Assembly (NCBI GenBank): GCA_030066685.1
Contig: JASJBF010000054.1
Span: forward strand, 1-64,000
Origin: Kiloniellales bacterium
GTDB lineage: Bacteria > Pseudomonadota > Alphaproteobacteria > Kiloniellales > JAKSBE01
Length of the DNA: 64,000 bases
Reading direction: 5' to 3'
Below, one piece after another: positions 8,938-17,022 of this stretch. Both the position numbers and the translations under genes were made by a program. The notes beneath the pieces were generated by a model. That model did no database searches. It was not told the origin of the DNA and saw nothing but the letters and a program-made list of their open reading frames with translations. Numbering within the stretch: the first letter of the stretch is position 1; every line of letters starts with the position of its first letter.

Positions 8938-10626
8938 ATGACGGCCGAAAGCGAGATCAAGCCGCTGCTCGCGCCGCGGGCGGGGGTGGAAGACGTCAGC
9001 GACGTCGCCGAGCAATCTCAGGCGCGACGGGGTGGGCGTTTGCCGATTCTGGGCTCGCCCCTGACCCGCCGGATCCTCACCCTCAACGTCCTGGTCCTGC
9101 TGATCCCGGTCCTCGGCCTGCTGCATCTCGAGCAGTTCCGCGACAGCCTGATCGAAGCCGAACTCGAGGCCCTAAATGTGCAGGGCCGGGCCTTCTCGCT
9201 CTCCCTCGCCGGCGGCGCCGTCGTGGTCAGCCCGAGCGGCGAGGAATCGATCCTTCCCGAGGCGACCCGCAACATCATGCGCATCCTGCTGCCCGGCTCC
9301 GGGGTCCGGGCCCGGCTCTTCGACCGGGGCGGCAACCTGGTGGCGGACTCCTTCCGGCTCACGGGCAAGGGCGGCCAGGTGCACGTGGTCGAGCTGGCGC
9401 CCCTTGACGGCGGCACGGCGGTGTCGCGAACCCTGAGCCGGATGCTCGACCGGGCCATCGACTGGCTTCCCGGGGTCGATCACCTGCCGGTCTACTACGA
9501 GGCCCCGGTGCAGCGCGCGACCGACTACGACGAGGTCGCCATGGTCCTGCGAGTCGGCCGCGGCGGTGGCATGGCCCGGGTCGGCCGGCGCGGCGGCCTG
9601 GTGCTTTCGGCCGCGGTTCCAGTGCAGCGCTACCGGCAGGTGCTGGGCGCCCTGATGCTGTCCAAGGACGGCAGCGTCATCGAGTCGGCGGTGCGCAACC
9701 GGCGCCGGGACATCCTGCTGGTCTTCGCCATCGCGCTTGGGGTGACGATTCTGCTCTCGATCTATCTGGCCAGCACCATCGCCCGGCCGGTGCAGCGGCT
9801 CGCCGAGGCCGCCGATCGGGTCCGGCACGCCAAGGGCCGCCAGGTCGAGATCCCCGACATGTCGCATCGCCGCGACGAGGTCGGCGAGCTCTCCGCCGCC
9901 CTGATCGACATGACCGAGTCGCTCTGGACCCGCCTGGACGCGATCGAGCGCTTCGCCGCCGACGTGGCGCACGAGATCAAGAACCCGCTCACCTCGGTGC
10001 GCAGCGCGGTCGAAACCGTGGCCCGGGTCGACGACCCGGAGCAGCAAAAGAAGCTGATGAGCATCATCCTCGACGACGTGCAACGCCTGGACCGGCTGAT
10101 CAGCGACATCTCCGACGCCTCGCGGCTGGATGCCGAGCTGTCCCGGGCGCAGACCGAATCCGTCGACCTGAGTCAGCTCCTCGGCGCCCTGTCCGAGACC
10201 TACGACGCCGTGATCGAGCAGAAGGAGCTCAAGTTCGAGCTCAGCCTGCCGACCCGCGACGTCGTGGTCCAGGGGATCGAGGGCCGGCTGGGCCAGGTCT
10301 TCCGGAACCTGATCAGCAACGCCATTTCCTTCAGCCCGCCGGGCGGCGCGATCCGGCTGCTGGTGCGCCCGCAGGCCGGCGCCGTCGACATCCTGGTCGA
10401 GGACGACGGGCCGGGCATTCCGGAGACCAAGCTCGCCGCCATCTTCGACCGCTTCTACAGCGAGCGGCCGAGCGACGAAAAGTTCGGCACGCACTCGGGG
10501 CTCGGACTGTCGATCTCGAAGCAGATCGTCGAGGCCCTTGGCGGCCAGGTCACCGCCGAGAACCGGCGGGACTCGGACGGCGCGATCATCGGTGCCCGCT
10601 TTCGCGTGCGCCTGCCGCTCGATTGA
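8938..10626 (+). CDS. chvG: Sensor histidine kinase ChvG
   Basis: Membrane histidine kinase paired with ChvI. Residues ~1-40 are cytoplasmic. TM1 is at about 42-62 (ILTLNVLVLLIPVLGLL), followed by a periplasmic sensor domain to about 258 and TM2 at about 259-280. HAMP comes next, then the HisKA domain with phospho-acceptor His345 in FAADVAHEIKNPL. The HATPase domain shows the N-box (FRNLISNAISFSPPGG), DDGPGIP and GLGLSIS. All catalytic motifs are intact. The stop overlaps the start region of the HprK-RapZ frame, so the two-component genes and the regulatory PTS genes are probably co-transcribed. Confidence 0.96.
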   Translation: MTAESEIKPLLAPRAGVEDVSDVAEQSQARRGGRLPILGSPLTRRILTLNVLVLLIPVLGLLHLEQFRDSLIEAELEALNVQGRAFSLSLAGGAVVVSPSGEESILPEATRNIMRILLPGSGVRARLFDRGGNLVADSFRLTGKGGQVHVVELAPLDGGTAVSRTLSRMLDRAIDWLPGVDHLPVYYEAPVQRATDYDEVAMVLRVGRGGGMARVGRRGGLVLSAAVPVQRYRQVLGALMLSKDGSVIESAVRNRRRDILLVFAIALGVTILLSIYLASTIARPVQRLAEAADRVRHAKGRQVEIPDMSHRRDEVGELSAALIDMTESLWTRLDAIERFAADVAHEIKNPLTSVRSAVETVARVDDPEQQKKLMSIILDDVQRLDRLISDISDASRLDAELSRAQTESVDLSQLLGALSETYDAVIEQKELKFELSLPTRDVVVQGIEGRLGQVFRNLISNAISFSPPGGAIRLLVRPQAGAVDILVEDDGPGIPETKLAAIFDRFYSERPSDEKFGTHSGLGLSISKQIVEALGGQVTAENRRDSDGAIIGARFRVRLPLD

Positions 10627-10637
10627 CCCCAGCCTCC

Positions 10638-12128
10638 ATGGCAGAGGCCCTCGTCCACGCCACCTGCGTCGTGGTCAAGGGCGTCGGCCTTCTGCTGCGC
10701 GGCCCCTCGGGGTCCGGCAAGTCGGACCTGGCGCTGCGTCTGATCGACGCCGGCGCGGCCCTGGTCGCAGACGATCAGACCGCCTTGCGGACCCGCCGAG
10801 GCCGTCTCGTCGCGCGGTCGCCCGATACGCTGGCGGGCAAGCTGGAAGTCCGCGGCCTGGGGATCCTCGAGCTGGCCCACAGCGCGGAGGCGGAGGTCGG
10901 ACTGGTCGTCGACCTGCGACCGGGACAGGAACCGGAGCGACTGCCGGAGGCGGCCGAGGCGGAGATCCTTGGGGTCTGCCTGCCGCGGCTGCAGCTCGAT
11001 GCCTTCGGCCCTTCGGCCGCCGCCAAGCTGCGCCTTGCCGCTCGGAGCCTCGGGACGCTACAACAGCCCGGTCCAGGGACCTGGAGCGGGCTGGGGCCCG
11101 AGACCATGACGACCGCAAGCGTGACCACCAGCAACGACGCCGCCGCCCGCGGATCCGCCGATCCCGAAGCCGGGACCTTTGAGCGGCCGGAGGTCCCTGC
11201 GGATCGCCGCCTGGTCCTCGTCACGGGCCTTTCGGGGGCGGGCCGCTCCTCGGCCCTGAAGGCGCTCGAGGACCAGGGCTACGAGGCGATCGACAACCTG
11301 CCCCTGGGCTTTCTCGCCGCGGTGACTCGCGAAACCTCTGTGCCGCCGGCGGACCGAACCGAACCTGCAACCGAGCTCGGAGAGCGTCCGGTCGCGATCG
11401 GCATCGATACGCGGACGCGGCACTTCGCGGTGGAGACCTTCCTGGCCCAGCTGGAGACCATGGCCGAGCGGCCGGGCCCGGATCCCCTGCTTCTCTTCAT
11501 CGACTGCGACGACGACGTGCTGGTCCGCCGTTACGCCGAGACCCGGCGCCGCCATCCCCTGGCGCTGGACCGCCCGGTGGCGGACGGCATCCAGGCCGAG
11601 CGTCGCCTGGTGACTCCCTTGCGGGCGCGGGCCGATCTGGTCATCGACACCTCGGAGCTGACGCTGGGCGGACTGAGGACCCAACTCGCCGAGCGGCTGG
11701 GGCTGGGCGCGGGTGGCGGCATGCTGGTGTCGGTGCTGTCCTTCTCCTACCGTTTCGGCCTGCCGAGGCACGCCGATCTGGTCTTCGACGTCCGCTTCCT
11801 GGCCAATCCGCATTACGAACCCCTGCTGAGGCCACTTACCGGGCGCGACGAGCCGGTCGCGGCCTACGTACAGGAAGATCCCGGATTTTCCATTTTTTTC
11901 AATCATCTGACGGAGCTTCTCGAGCCGCTTCTGCCGCGCTATCGCAAGGAGGGCAAGAGCTATCTGACCTTGGCCGTGGGCTGCACCGGCGGCCGGCACC
12001 GCTCCGTTGCGGTCGCTGAGCGCCTGGCGGCCTGGCTCGCCGACAAGGTGCCGCAGGTCAAGCTCCACCACCGCGATGTCGGGCGCAGCCACGGCGCCGG
12101 GCCGAGACCGGAAGAGGAAAAACCATGA
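10638..12128 (+). CDS. HPr kinase/phosphorylase fused in frame to RapZ
   Basis: One uninterrupted frame of 496 codons from the ATG at 10638 (TTG at 10623 also possible). Residues ~1-145 are a short alphaproteobacterial HprK catalytic domain: H7, P-loop GPSGSGKS at 22-29, LVADD at 42-46 and LEVRGLGI near 70. Residues ~185-496 are RapZ: Walker A GLSGAGRS at 197-204 and the C-terminal GCTGGRHRSVAVAERL and HRDVGRSHG signatures. A ~40-residue low-complexity linker joins them. HprK would phosphorylate HPr on serine; RapZ family members bind sugar phosphates or small RNAs and control cell-wall sugar synthesis. An internal ATG at 11106 (Met157) could give a separate RapZ. The stop overlaps the EIIA start by 4 nt. 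Confidence 0.9.
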   Translation: MAEALVHATCVVVKGVGLLLRGPSGSGKSDLALRLIDAGAALVADDQTALRTRRGRLVARSPDTLAGKLEVRGLGILELAHSAEAEVGLVVDLRPGQEPERLPEAAEAEILGVCLPRLQLDAFGPSAAAKLRLAARSLGTLQQPGPGTWSGLGPETMTTASVTTSNDAAARGSADPEAGTFERPEVPADRRLVLVTGLSGAGRSSALKALEDQGYEAIDNLPLGFLAAVTRETSVPPADRTEPATELGERPVAIGIDTRTRHFAVETFLAQLETMAERPGPDPLLLFIDCDDDVLVRRYAETRRRHPLALDRPVADGIQAERRLVTPLRARADLVIDTSELTLGGLRTQLAERLGLGAGGGMLVSVLSFSYRFGLPRHADLVFDVRFLANPHYEPLLRPLTGRDEPVAAYVQEDPGFSIFFNHLTELLEPLLPRYRKEGKSYLTLAVGCTGGRHRSVAVAERLAAWLADKVPQVKLHHRDVGRSHGAGPRPEEEKP

Positions 12129-12547
12129 TCGGACTGGTTTTGGTTACCCATGGCGGCCTTGCCCGCGAGTTCCTGGCCGCCGTCGAGCATGTCGTCGGCC
12201 CGCAGGAGCAGGTGGCGCTGGTCTGCATCGGCCCCGAGGACGACATGGAGGAGCGCCGCCAGCAGATCATCGACGGCGTCGACCGGGTCAACGGGGGCGA
12301 CGGCGTGGTGGTGGTCACTGACATGTTCGGCGGTACGCCATCGAACCTGGCGATTTCGGTCTTGGATCAGGGCCACGTCGAGGTGATCGCCGGCATGAAC
12401 CTGCCGATGCTGATCAAGCTGGCCAGCCTGCGGAGCGAAAAGCCGATCGGGGTCGTGGTCGCCGAGGCCCGGGAAGCCGGTCGCAAATACATCAATGTCG
12501 CGTCCGAACTGCTGGCCGGGGAGGCCGCGGCGAAGGTCAAGAAATGA
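12125..12547 (+). CDS. PTS EIIA component, mannose family
   Basis: The 140-residue cytoplasmic EIIA-Man-type protein has phospho-acceptor His9 in the motif VTHGGLA and the family core DMFGGTPSN. It would receive phosphate from HPr. No EIIB or membrane EIIC gene is present in the window, which fits the regulatory, non-transporting PTS typical of alphaproteobacteria. The start ATG overlaps the RapZ stop (ATGA), and the stop overlaps the HPr start in the same way, indicating translational coupling. Confidence 0.95.
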   Translation: MIGLVLVTHGGLAREFLAAVEHVVGPQEQVALVCIGPEDDMEERRQQIIDGVDRVNGGDGVVVVTDMFGGTPSNLAISVLDQGHVEVIAGMNLPMLIKLASLRSEKPIGVVVAEAREAGRKYINVASELLAGEAAAKVKK

Positions 12548-12834
12548 ACCGGGATCAGGTCTTGGTCGCCAGGCGTCGCGTGACCATCGTCAATCAGCGC
12601 GGGCTGCATGCCAGGGCGGCGGCCAAGTTCGTCAAGCTGGCCGGCAGCTACGAGGCCGAGATCCTGGTCCGCAAGGACGGCACCGAAGTCTCCGGCCTCT
12701 CGATCATGGGGCTGATGATGCTGGCCGCAGGGCTGGGCGCGGAGATCGAGCTGCAGGCGAAAGGCCCGGCGCGGGAACCCGCGCTGGCCGCGCTGGCGGG
12801 CCTGGTCGCCGCCGGCTTTCACGAGGAGGCCTGA
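12544..12834 (+). CDS. ptsH: Phosphocarrier protein HPr
   Basis: The 96-residue HPr has phospho-acceptor His22 in RGLHARAA. The HprK target serine, Ser53, lies in GLSIMGLMML, matching the context of Ser46 in Gram-positive HPr. Presence of this serine with an HprK domain encoded just upstream supports a functional HPr(Ser-P) branch. The start overlaps the EIIA stop by 4 nt. About 170 bp without a convincing gene separates it from ptsI. Confidence 0.96.
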   Translation: MNRDQVLVARRRVTIVNQRGLHARAAAKFVKLAGSYEAEILVRKDGTEVSGLSIMGLMMLAAGLGAEIELQAKGPAREPALAALAGLVAAGFHEEA

Positions 12835-13003
12835 TGAGCGGCGTCCGGATTCCGCCGCTGAAGCGGAACAGCCTTCGGGCCTCCGGCCGCCTTGGGGACG
12901 TCGGGCGGTGGCGCCGCCTGCGCCTGCAGGCAGGGCCATGAACCGCGCGATCCGGATCCCGGTACCCGGGCGGCGGCGGCACAGGCGATAGACGACAGGC
13001 AAG

Positions 13004-14800
13004 ATGGCGGCAAAGCGGGAAAAGAAGGGCAAGGGGGGCCGAAAGCGGCCCGGCGGCGAGCGCGTGCTGCAGGGCCTGGCGGTCTCCCCCGGCGTTGCGG
13101 TCGGCCAGACCTTTTTGCGCGAAGCCGGCGAGATCCAGATCAACGAGTACACGGTATCGCGGCGCCAGGTTCCGGTCGAGGCGGAGCGCTTCGAGAAGGC
13201 GGTGGCCAGGGCGCATGGCCAGCTGGACAAGATCCGGGCCCACGCCGACAACTTGCACGGCACGGCGGCCGAGGAACTGGGCTACCTGCTGGATGCCCAC
13301 GAGCAGATGTTGTCCTCGGCGCGCCTGACCAAGGGCGTCGTCCGCCGCATCGAGCAGGGGCGGATCAACGCCGAGGCGGCGGTCATGGCCGAGATCACCG
13401 AGATCGCCGCCAACTTCGAGGGCATGAACGACCCCTACCTGGCGGCCCGGGCCGACGAGATCCGGGAGGTCGGCCTGCGTCTGCTGCGCAGCCTCTCGGA
13501 CCGTCCCTACCAGGGCTTCAAGGAGGTCCCGGCCGGCTCCGTCATCCTGGCCGAGGAGATCACCCCGGCGGACACGGCGCTCATGGACCCCCGGCGGGTC
13601 GGGGGCTTCGCCTGCGTGCTCGGCGGTGCCGAGAGCCACACCGCGATCATGGCCCGCTCCCTGGGCCTGCCGGCGGTGCTCGGGGTCGGCGGGCTGCTGG
13701 AGGACGTGGTTCCGGGCGAGACGGTGATCGTCGACGGCTCCGACGGCCTGGTCATCCTGCGGCCGACCGCCAAGCGCCTGGCCGACTACAAGCGCCGCCA
13801 GCAGGCCATGGAGCGCGAGGCACGGGCCCTGGTGCGCCTGAGGACGCGGCCTGCGGTCACCCGGGACGGGGTGACGGTGGCGCTGCAGGCCAACCTGGAG
13901 CTGCCGCGGGAGGTCTCCCAGGCGCGCTCGGCGGGGGCCGAGGGCATCGGCCTTCTGCGCACCGAGTTCCTCTACATGAACCGGGACACTTTGCCCGACG
14001 AGGAGGAGCAGACCGCGGCGCTGCGCGAGATCGTCCGCGCCATGGGCGGCCGCCCGGTCACGGTGCGTACGCTCGACGTCGGCGGGGACAAGCTGGCCCC
14101 CTCCCTGCGGCCGCGCTTTTACGGTACCGCCAACCCGGCGCTCGGCCTGCGGGCGATCCGGCTGTCGCTGAAGGAGCCGGAACTGCTGGATACCCAGCTG
14201 GCGGCGATGCTCCGCGCCGGGGCCGAAGGGCCGATCCGGATCCTCCTGCCGATGATATCGACGGTCGCCGAGGTCGTGGAGGTCCGGAAGGCGCTCGCCG
14301 CCACCGCCCGGCGCCTCGAGCGAAAGGGAGAAAAGATCGCCGATCCGCGACCGCCGGTCGGGGTGATGATCGAGATCCCCGGCGCGGCGCTGGCCGCCGA
14401 CGCCATCGCCTCGGTGGCGGATTTCTTCGCCATCGGCAGCAACGACCTGACGATGTACACGCTGGCGATCGACCGCGGCGAGGAATCCGTCGCGCACCTC
14501 TACAACCCGCTGCATCCGGCGGTGCTGCGGCTGATCCAGTTCTCCGTCGAAGCGGCGCTGCGGGCCCGCCTGCCGGTCAGCGTCTGCGGCGAGATTGCCG
14601 GCGACCCGCGCTTCACTCCGCTGCTGCTCGGTCTCGGCGTACGCGATCTTTCGATGTCGGCCAACTCCCTGCTCCGGGTCAAGCAGCAGATCCGTGGCCT
14701 CGACATGCAGGCCGCCGCCCGCCGCGCCCAGGTCATCATGGATCAGACCGACAGCGCCCGGATCGCGGCGCTGCTGGATGACTTCAGCGAATCCCTGTGA
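13004..14800 (+). CDS. ptsI: Phosphoenolpyruvate-protein phosphotransferase (enzyme I)
   Basis: Transfers phosphate from phosphoenolpyruvate to HPr. The 598-residue product has a basic N-terminal extension of ~20 residues (Lys/Arg/Gly-rich), an EI N-terminal domain, and the phospho-His domain with His212 in GGAESHTAIMAR. The PEP-binding TIM barrel carries TEFLYM, RTLDVGGDK, GSNDLTMYTLAIDR and CGEIAGD. It lacks any GAF domain, so it is ordinary EI and not the PtsP (EI-Ntr) type. It is the last gene of the run. A strong inverted repeat 44 bp downstream lies between it and the pilin gene. Confidence 0.97.
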   Translation: MAAKREKKGKGGRKRPGGERVLQGLAVSPGVAVGQTFLREAGEIQINEYTVSRRQVPVEAERFEKAVARAHGQLDKIRAHADNLHGTAAEELGYLLDAHEQMLSSARLTKGVVRRIEQGRINAEAAVMAEITEIAANFEGMNDPYLAARADEIREVGLRLLRSLSDRPYQGFKEVPAGSVILAEEITPADTALMDPRRVGGFACVLGGAESHTAIMARSLGLPAVLGVGGLLEDVVPGETVIVDGSDGLVILRPTAKRLADYKRRQQAMEREARALVRLRTRPAVTRDGVTVALQANLELPREVSQARSAGAEGIGLLRTEFLYMNRDTLPDEEEQTAALREIVRAMGGRPVTVRTLDVGGDKLAPSLRPRFYGTANPALGLRAIRLSLKEPELLDTQLAAMLRAGAEGPIRILLPMISTVAEVVEVRKALAATARRLERKGEKIADPRPPVGVMIEIPGAALAADAIASVADFFAIGSNDLTMYTLAIDRGEESVAHLYNPLHPAVLRLIQFSVEAALRARLPVSVCGEIAGDPRFTPLLLGLGVRDLSMSANSLLRVKQQIRGLDMQAAARRAQVIMDQTDSARIAALLDDFSESL

Positions 14801-14843
14801 CCGATCGGCCGAACGTCCGGGATCCGTCCGCCCGGAAAAGCTA

Positions 14844-14874
14844 GAGGGGCACCCCGTTTGCCGGGATGCCCCTC
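14844..14874 (-). terminator. Strong hairpin between ptsI and the pilin gene
   Basis: GAGGGGCA (14844-14851) pairs with TGCCCCTC (14867-14874), and the interior CCCG/CGGG extends the stem. On the minus strand the stem is followed by TAGCTTTTCC, so it fits a terminator for the minus-strand pilin gene better than one for ptsI, although it may serve both. Confidence 0.6.
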
Positions 14875-15025
14875 GAACTGACCAGTCTTGCCCTTAGTCA
14901 AGTCACCGCTGACAGCGGCCTTCTTGCCGTCTGGGACGGCCTTGAGAATTCCTGTCCTCCCGGTGTTCCGTTCCTTGAGGTGTTCAGGCTTTCCCCTCTG
15001 CTTGACTGGGCGTCGTGCTAGGCCA

Positions 15026-15199
15026 TTAAGAGGCCGCGTCCAGCTTCGAAGCCACACCGTCGAACAGCGTGTCCAGCGAGCTGCCGACGGAGGTCAGGGC
15101 GCCGATGGCGGCGACTGCGATCAGAGCGGCGATCAGGCCGTATTCGATGGCCGTCGCGCCGGACTCGTCCTTCGCGAAGGAATGCAGGGACTTGAACAT
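15026..15199 (-). CDS. Flp/Fap-type type IVb pilin
   Basis: The 57-residue pilin precursor has a short basic leader, then a hydrophobic segment beginning around ATAIEYGLIAALIAVAAIGAL. The conserved Gly-Ala/Glu-Tyr region (SGATAIEYG) is the processing and assembly motif of Flp pilins. GGAGG lies about 9 nt before the ATG. Upstream in-frame codons to 15316 lack coding character. No tad/cpa secretion genes are in the window, so assembly proteins must be encoded elsewhere. A terminator-like hairpin lies downstream. Confidence 0.93.
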   Translation of the reverse strand: MFKSLHSFAKDESGATAIEYGLIAALIAVAAIGALTSVGSSLDTLFDGVASKLDAAS

Positions 15200-15499
15200 A
15201 GGGGTATCCTCCAATGAACAAACAAGCGCGATCGCGCGATTTGGTGTAGTTTGTCTACACCCGGATCTTGGACTTGAAATATTAATATTAGGTAACGCCC
15301 ACCACAGAAATGCCACATCAAAATAATGAAAATATATAGCGCGTTTTATGTTTCATATTTACTGCGAAATTAACCTTAGAACGCCAAGTAATTCCCTGTG
15401 CGGCGCCGCGGCGCCCGGCGCTTGTCGCTGTCGCCGCTGGCTGTTAAACCCTCCGCGATTCGGCCGCTATCGGCGACCCTGAACACGGAGAACGGAAAA
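15200..15499. promoter_or_regulatory. Divergent pilin/ahcY intergenic region
   Basis: No gene is seen. The stretch at 15270-15380 is AT-rich and probably holds both promoters. It contains a perfect 7-bp inverted repeat (GGTGTAG 15243-15249, CTACACC 15255-15261) in the pilin leader and a palindromic GCGCGATCGCGC at 15226-15237. TTAC-N7-TTAAC at 15359-15374 is one base away from the CtrA consensus. I looked for a recognisable SAH-type riboswitch before ahcY and saw none. Confidence 0.45.
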
Positions 15500-16795
15500 A
15501 TGGCGCAATTCGACGACTACAAGGTGGCCGATATCGGCCTCGCCGACTGGGGTCGCCGGGAGATCGCGATCGCGGAGACCGAGATGCCGGGCCTCATGGC
15601 CCTGCGCGAGGAGTTCGGCAAGGCCCGGCCGCTCGAGGGCGCGCGGATCACCGGCTGCCTGCACATGACCATCCAGACCGCGGTCCTGATCGAAACCCTG
15701 CGGGCTCTGGGCGCCGAGATTCGCTGGTCCTCCTGCAACATCTTCTCCACCCAGGATCACGCGGCGGCGGCGATCGCCGCCAGCGGCGTGCCGGTCTTCG
15801 CCTGGAAGGGCGAGACCGAGGAGGAGTACTGGTGGTGCATCGAGCAGACCATCGAGGGCCCGGACGGCTGGCGGCCGAACATGCTGCTCGACGACGGCGG
15901 CGACCTGACCGTGGTCATGCACGACAAGTATCCCGAGCTCATGACCGAGGTCCGCGGCGTTTCGGAGGAAACCACCACCGGCGTCCACCGCCTCTACGAG
16001 ATGGCCAAGGCCGGAAAGCTCGCGGTGCCGGCCTTCAACGTGAACGATTCGGTGACCAAGTCGAAGTTCGACAACATCTACGGCTGCCGGGAATCCCTGG
16101 TCGACGGCATCCGCCGGGCGACCGATGTGATGATGGCCGGCAAGGTCGCGGTGGTCTGCGGCTACGGCGACGTCGGCAAGGGCTCTGTGCGCTCCCTGGC
16201 CGGCGCCGGCGCCCGGGTCATGGTCACCGAGATCGACCCGATCTGCGCCCTGCAGGCGGCGATGGACGGCTTCCAGGTCGTGACCCTGGACGAGGCCGCC
16301 TCCCAGGGCGACATCTTCGTCTCGGCGACCGGCAATGCCGACGTCATCACCATCGACCACCTGCGTGCCATGAAGGACCGGGCGATCGTCTGCAACATCG
16401 GCCACTTCGACAACGAGATCCAGGTCGAGTCCCTGCGCAACATGAAATGGCACAACATCAAGCCGCAGGTCGACGAGATCGAGTTTCCCGACGGCAAGCG
16501 GGTGATCCTCCTGGCCGAGGGCCGCCTGGTGAACCTCGGCTGCGCGACCGGGCACCCCAGCTTCGTGATGAGCGCCTCCTTCACCAACCAGGTGCTGGCG
16601 CAGATCGAGCTTTGGACCAACCCCGGCAAGTACGACAAGCAGGTCTACGTCCTGCCGCGGCACCTCGACGAGAAGGTCGCCGCCCTGCACCTCGAGAAGG
16701 TCGGAGCGAAGCTGACCAAGCTGACCCAGGCGCAGGCCGACTACATCGGGGTCCCGGTGAAGGGGCCCTTCAAGTCCGAGGCCTACCGCTATTGA
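15500..16795 (+). CDS. ahcY: Adenosylhomocysteinase
   Basis: Hydrolyses S-adenosylhomocysteine to homocysteine and adenosine, closing the methylation cycle. The start at 15500 (MAQFDDYKV) is chosen from the family N-terminus and a GGAG upstream; the in-frame ATG at 15398 would add 34 atypical residues. The 431-residue product shows [32 protein letters not shown], the NAD-binding GYGDVGKGS and the conserved C-terminal KSEAYRY. Everything expected for a functional cytoplasmic enzyme is present. It is transcribed away from the pilin gene and precedes divL on the same strand after 227 bp. Confidence 0.98.
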   Translation: MAQFDDYKVADIGLADWGRREIAIAETEMPGLMALREEFGKARPLEGARITGCLHMTIQTAVLIETLRALGAEIRWSSCNIFSTQDHAAAAIAASGVPVFAWKGETEEEYWWCIEQTIEGPDGWRPNMLLDDGGDLTVVMHDKYPELMTEVRGVSEETTTGVHRLYEMAKAGKLAVPAFNVNDSVTKSKFDNIYGCRESLVDGIRRATDVMMAGKVAVVCGYGDVGKGSVRSLAGAGARVMVTEIDPICALQAAMDGFQVVTLDEAASQGDIFVSATGNADVITIDHLRAMKDRAIVCNIGHFDNEIQVESLRNMKWHNIKPQVDEIEFPDGKRVILLAEGRLVNLGCATGHPSFVMSASFTNQVLAQIELWTNPGKYDKQVYVLPRHLDEKVAALHLEKVGAKLTKLTQAQADYIGVPVKGPFKSEAYRY

Positions 16796-17022
16796 GGATG
16801 CCGCTCTTCGCGTCCCCGACGCCGCGGTCCAGGCCCCTGCTCGGAGCGCCTGGTCCGGCTCGGCTTGTTCGCACCCGGCAAAGGAACTAGACTCGCGTAT
16901 TACTAGGGTCTTCTAGGTATATCGACCTTGGCGGCACCCTACCGAATGTACGTGCGGCGAATTGACCCGATCGACCGGCGGGTTCGGCTAAGCGGCCTTC
17001 AACGGCAAGGGGCAATCGGCTC

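Noticed and set aside
12834-12941. 35-codon frame overlapping the end of ptsH (ATG in TGATG)
   Set aside because: The product is Arg-rich with no homology I recognise and no ribosome binding site of its own; probably a chance frame in the ptsH-ptsI gap.
15398-15499. SAH-type riboswitch upstream of ahcY
   Set aside because: I could not find the conserved core helices or loops expected of the SAH riboswitch; the leader is short and AT-rich near the pilin side.
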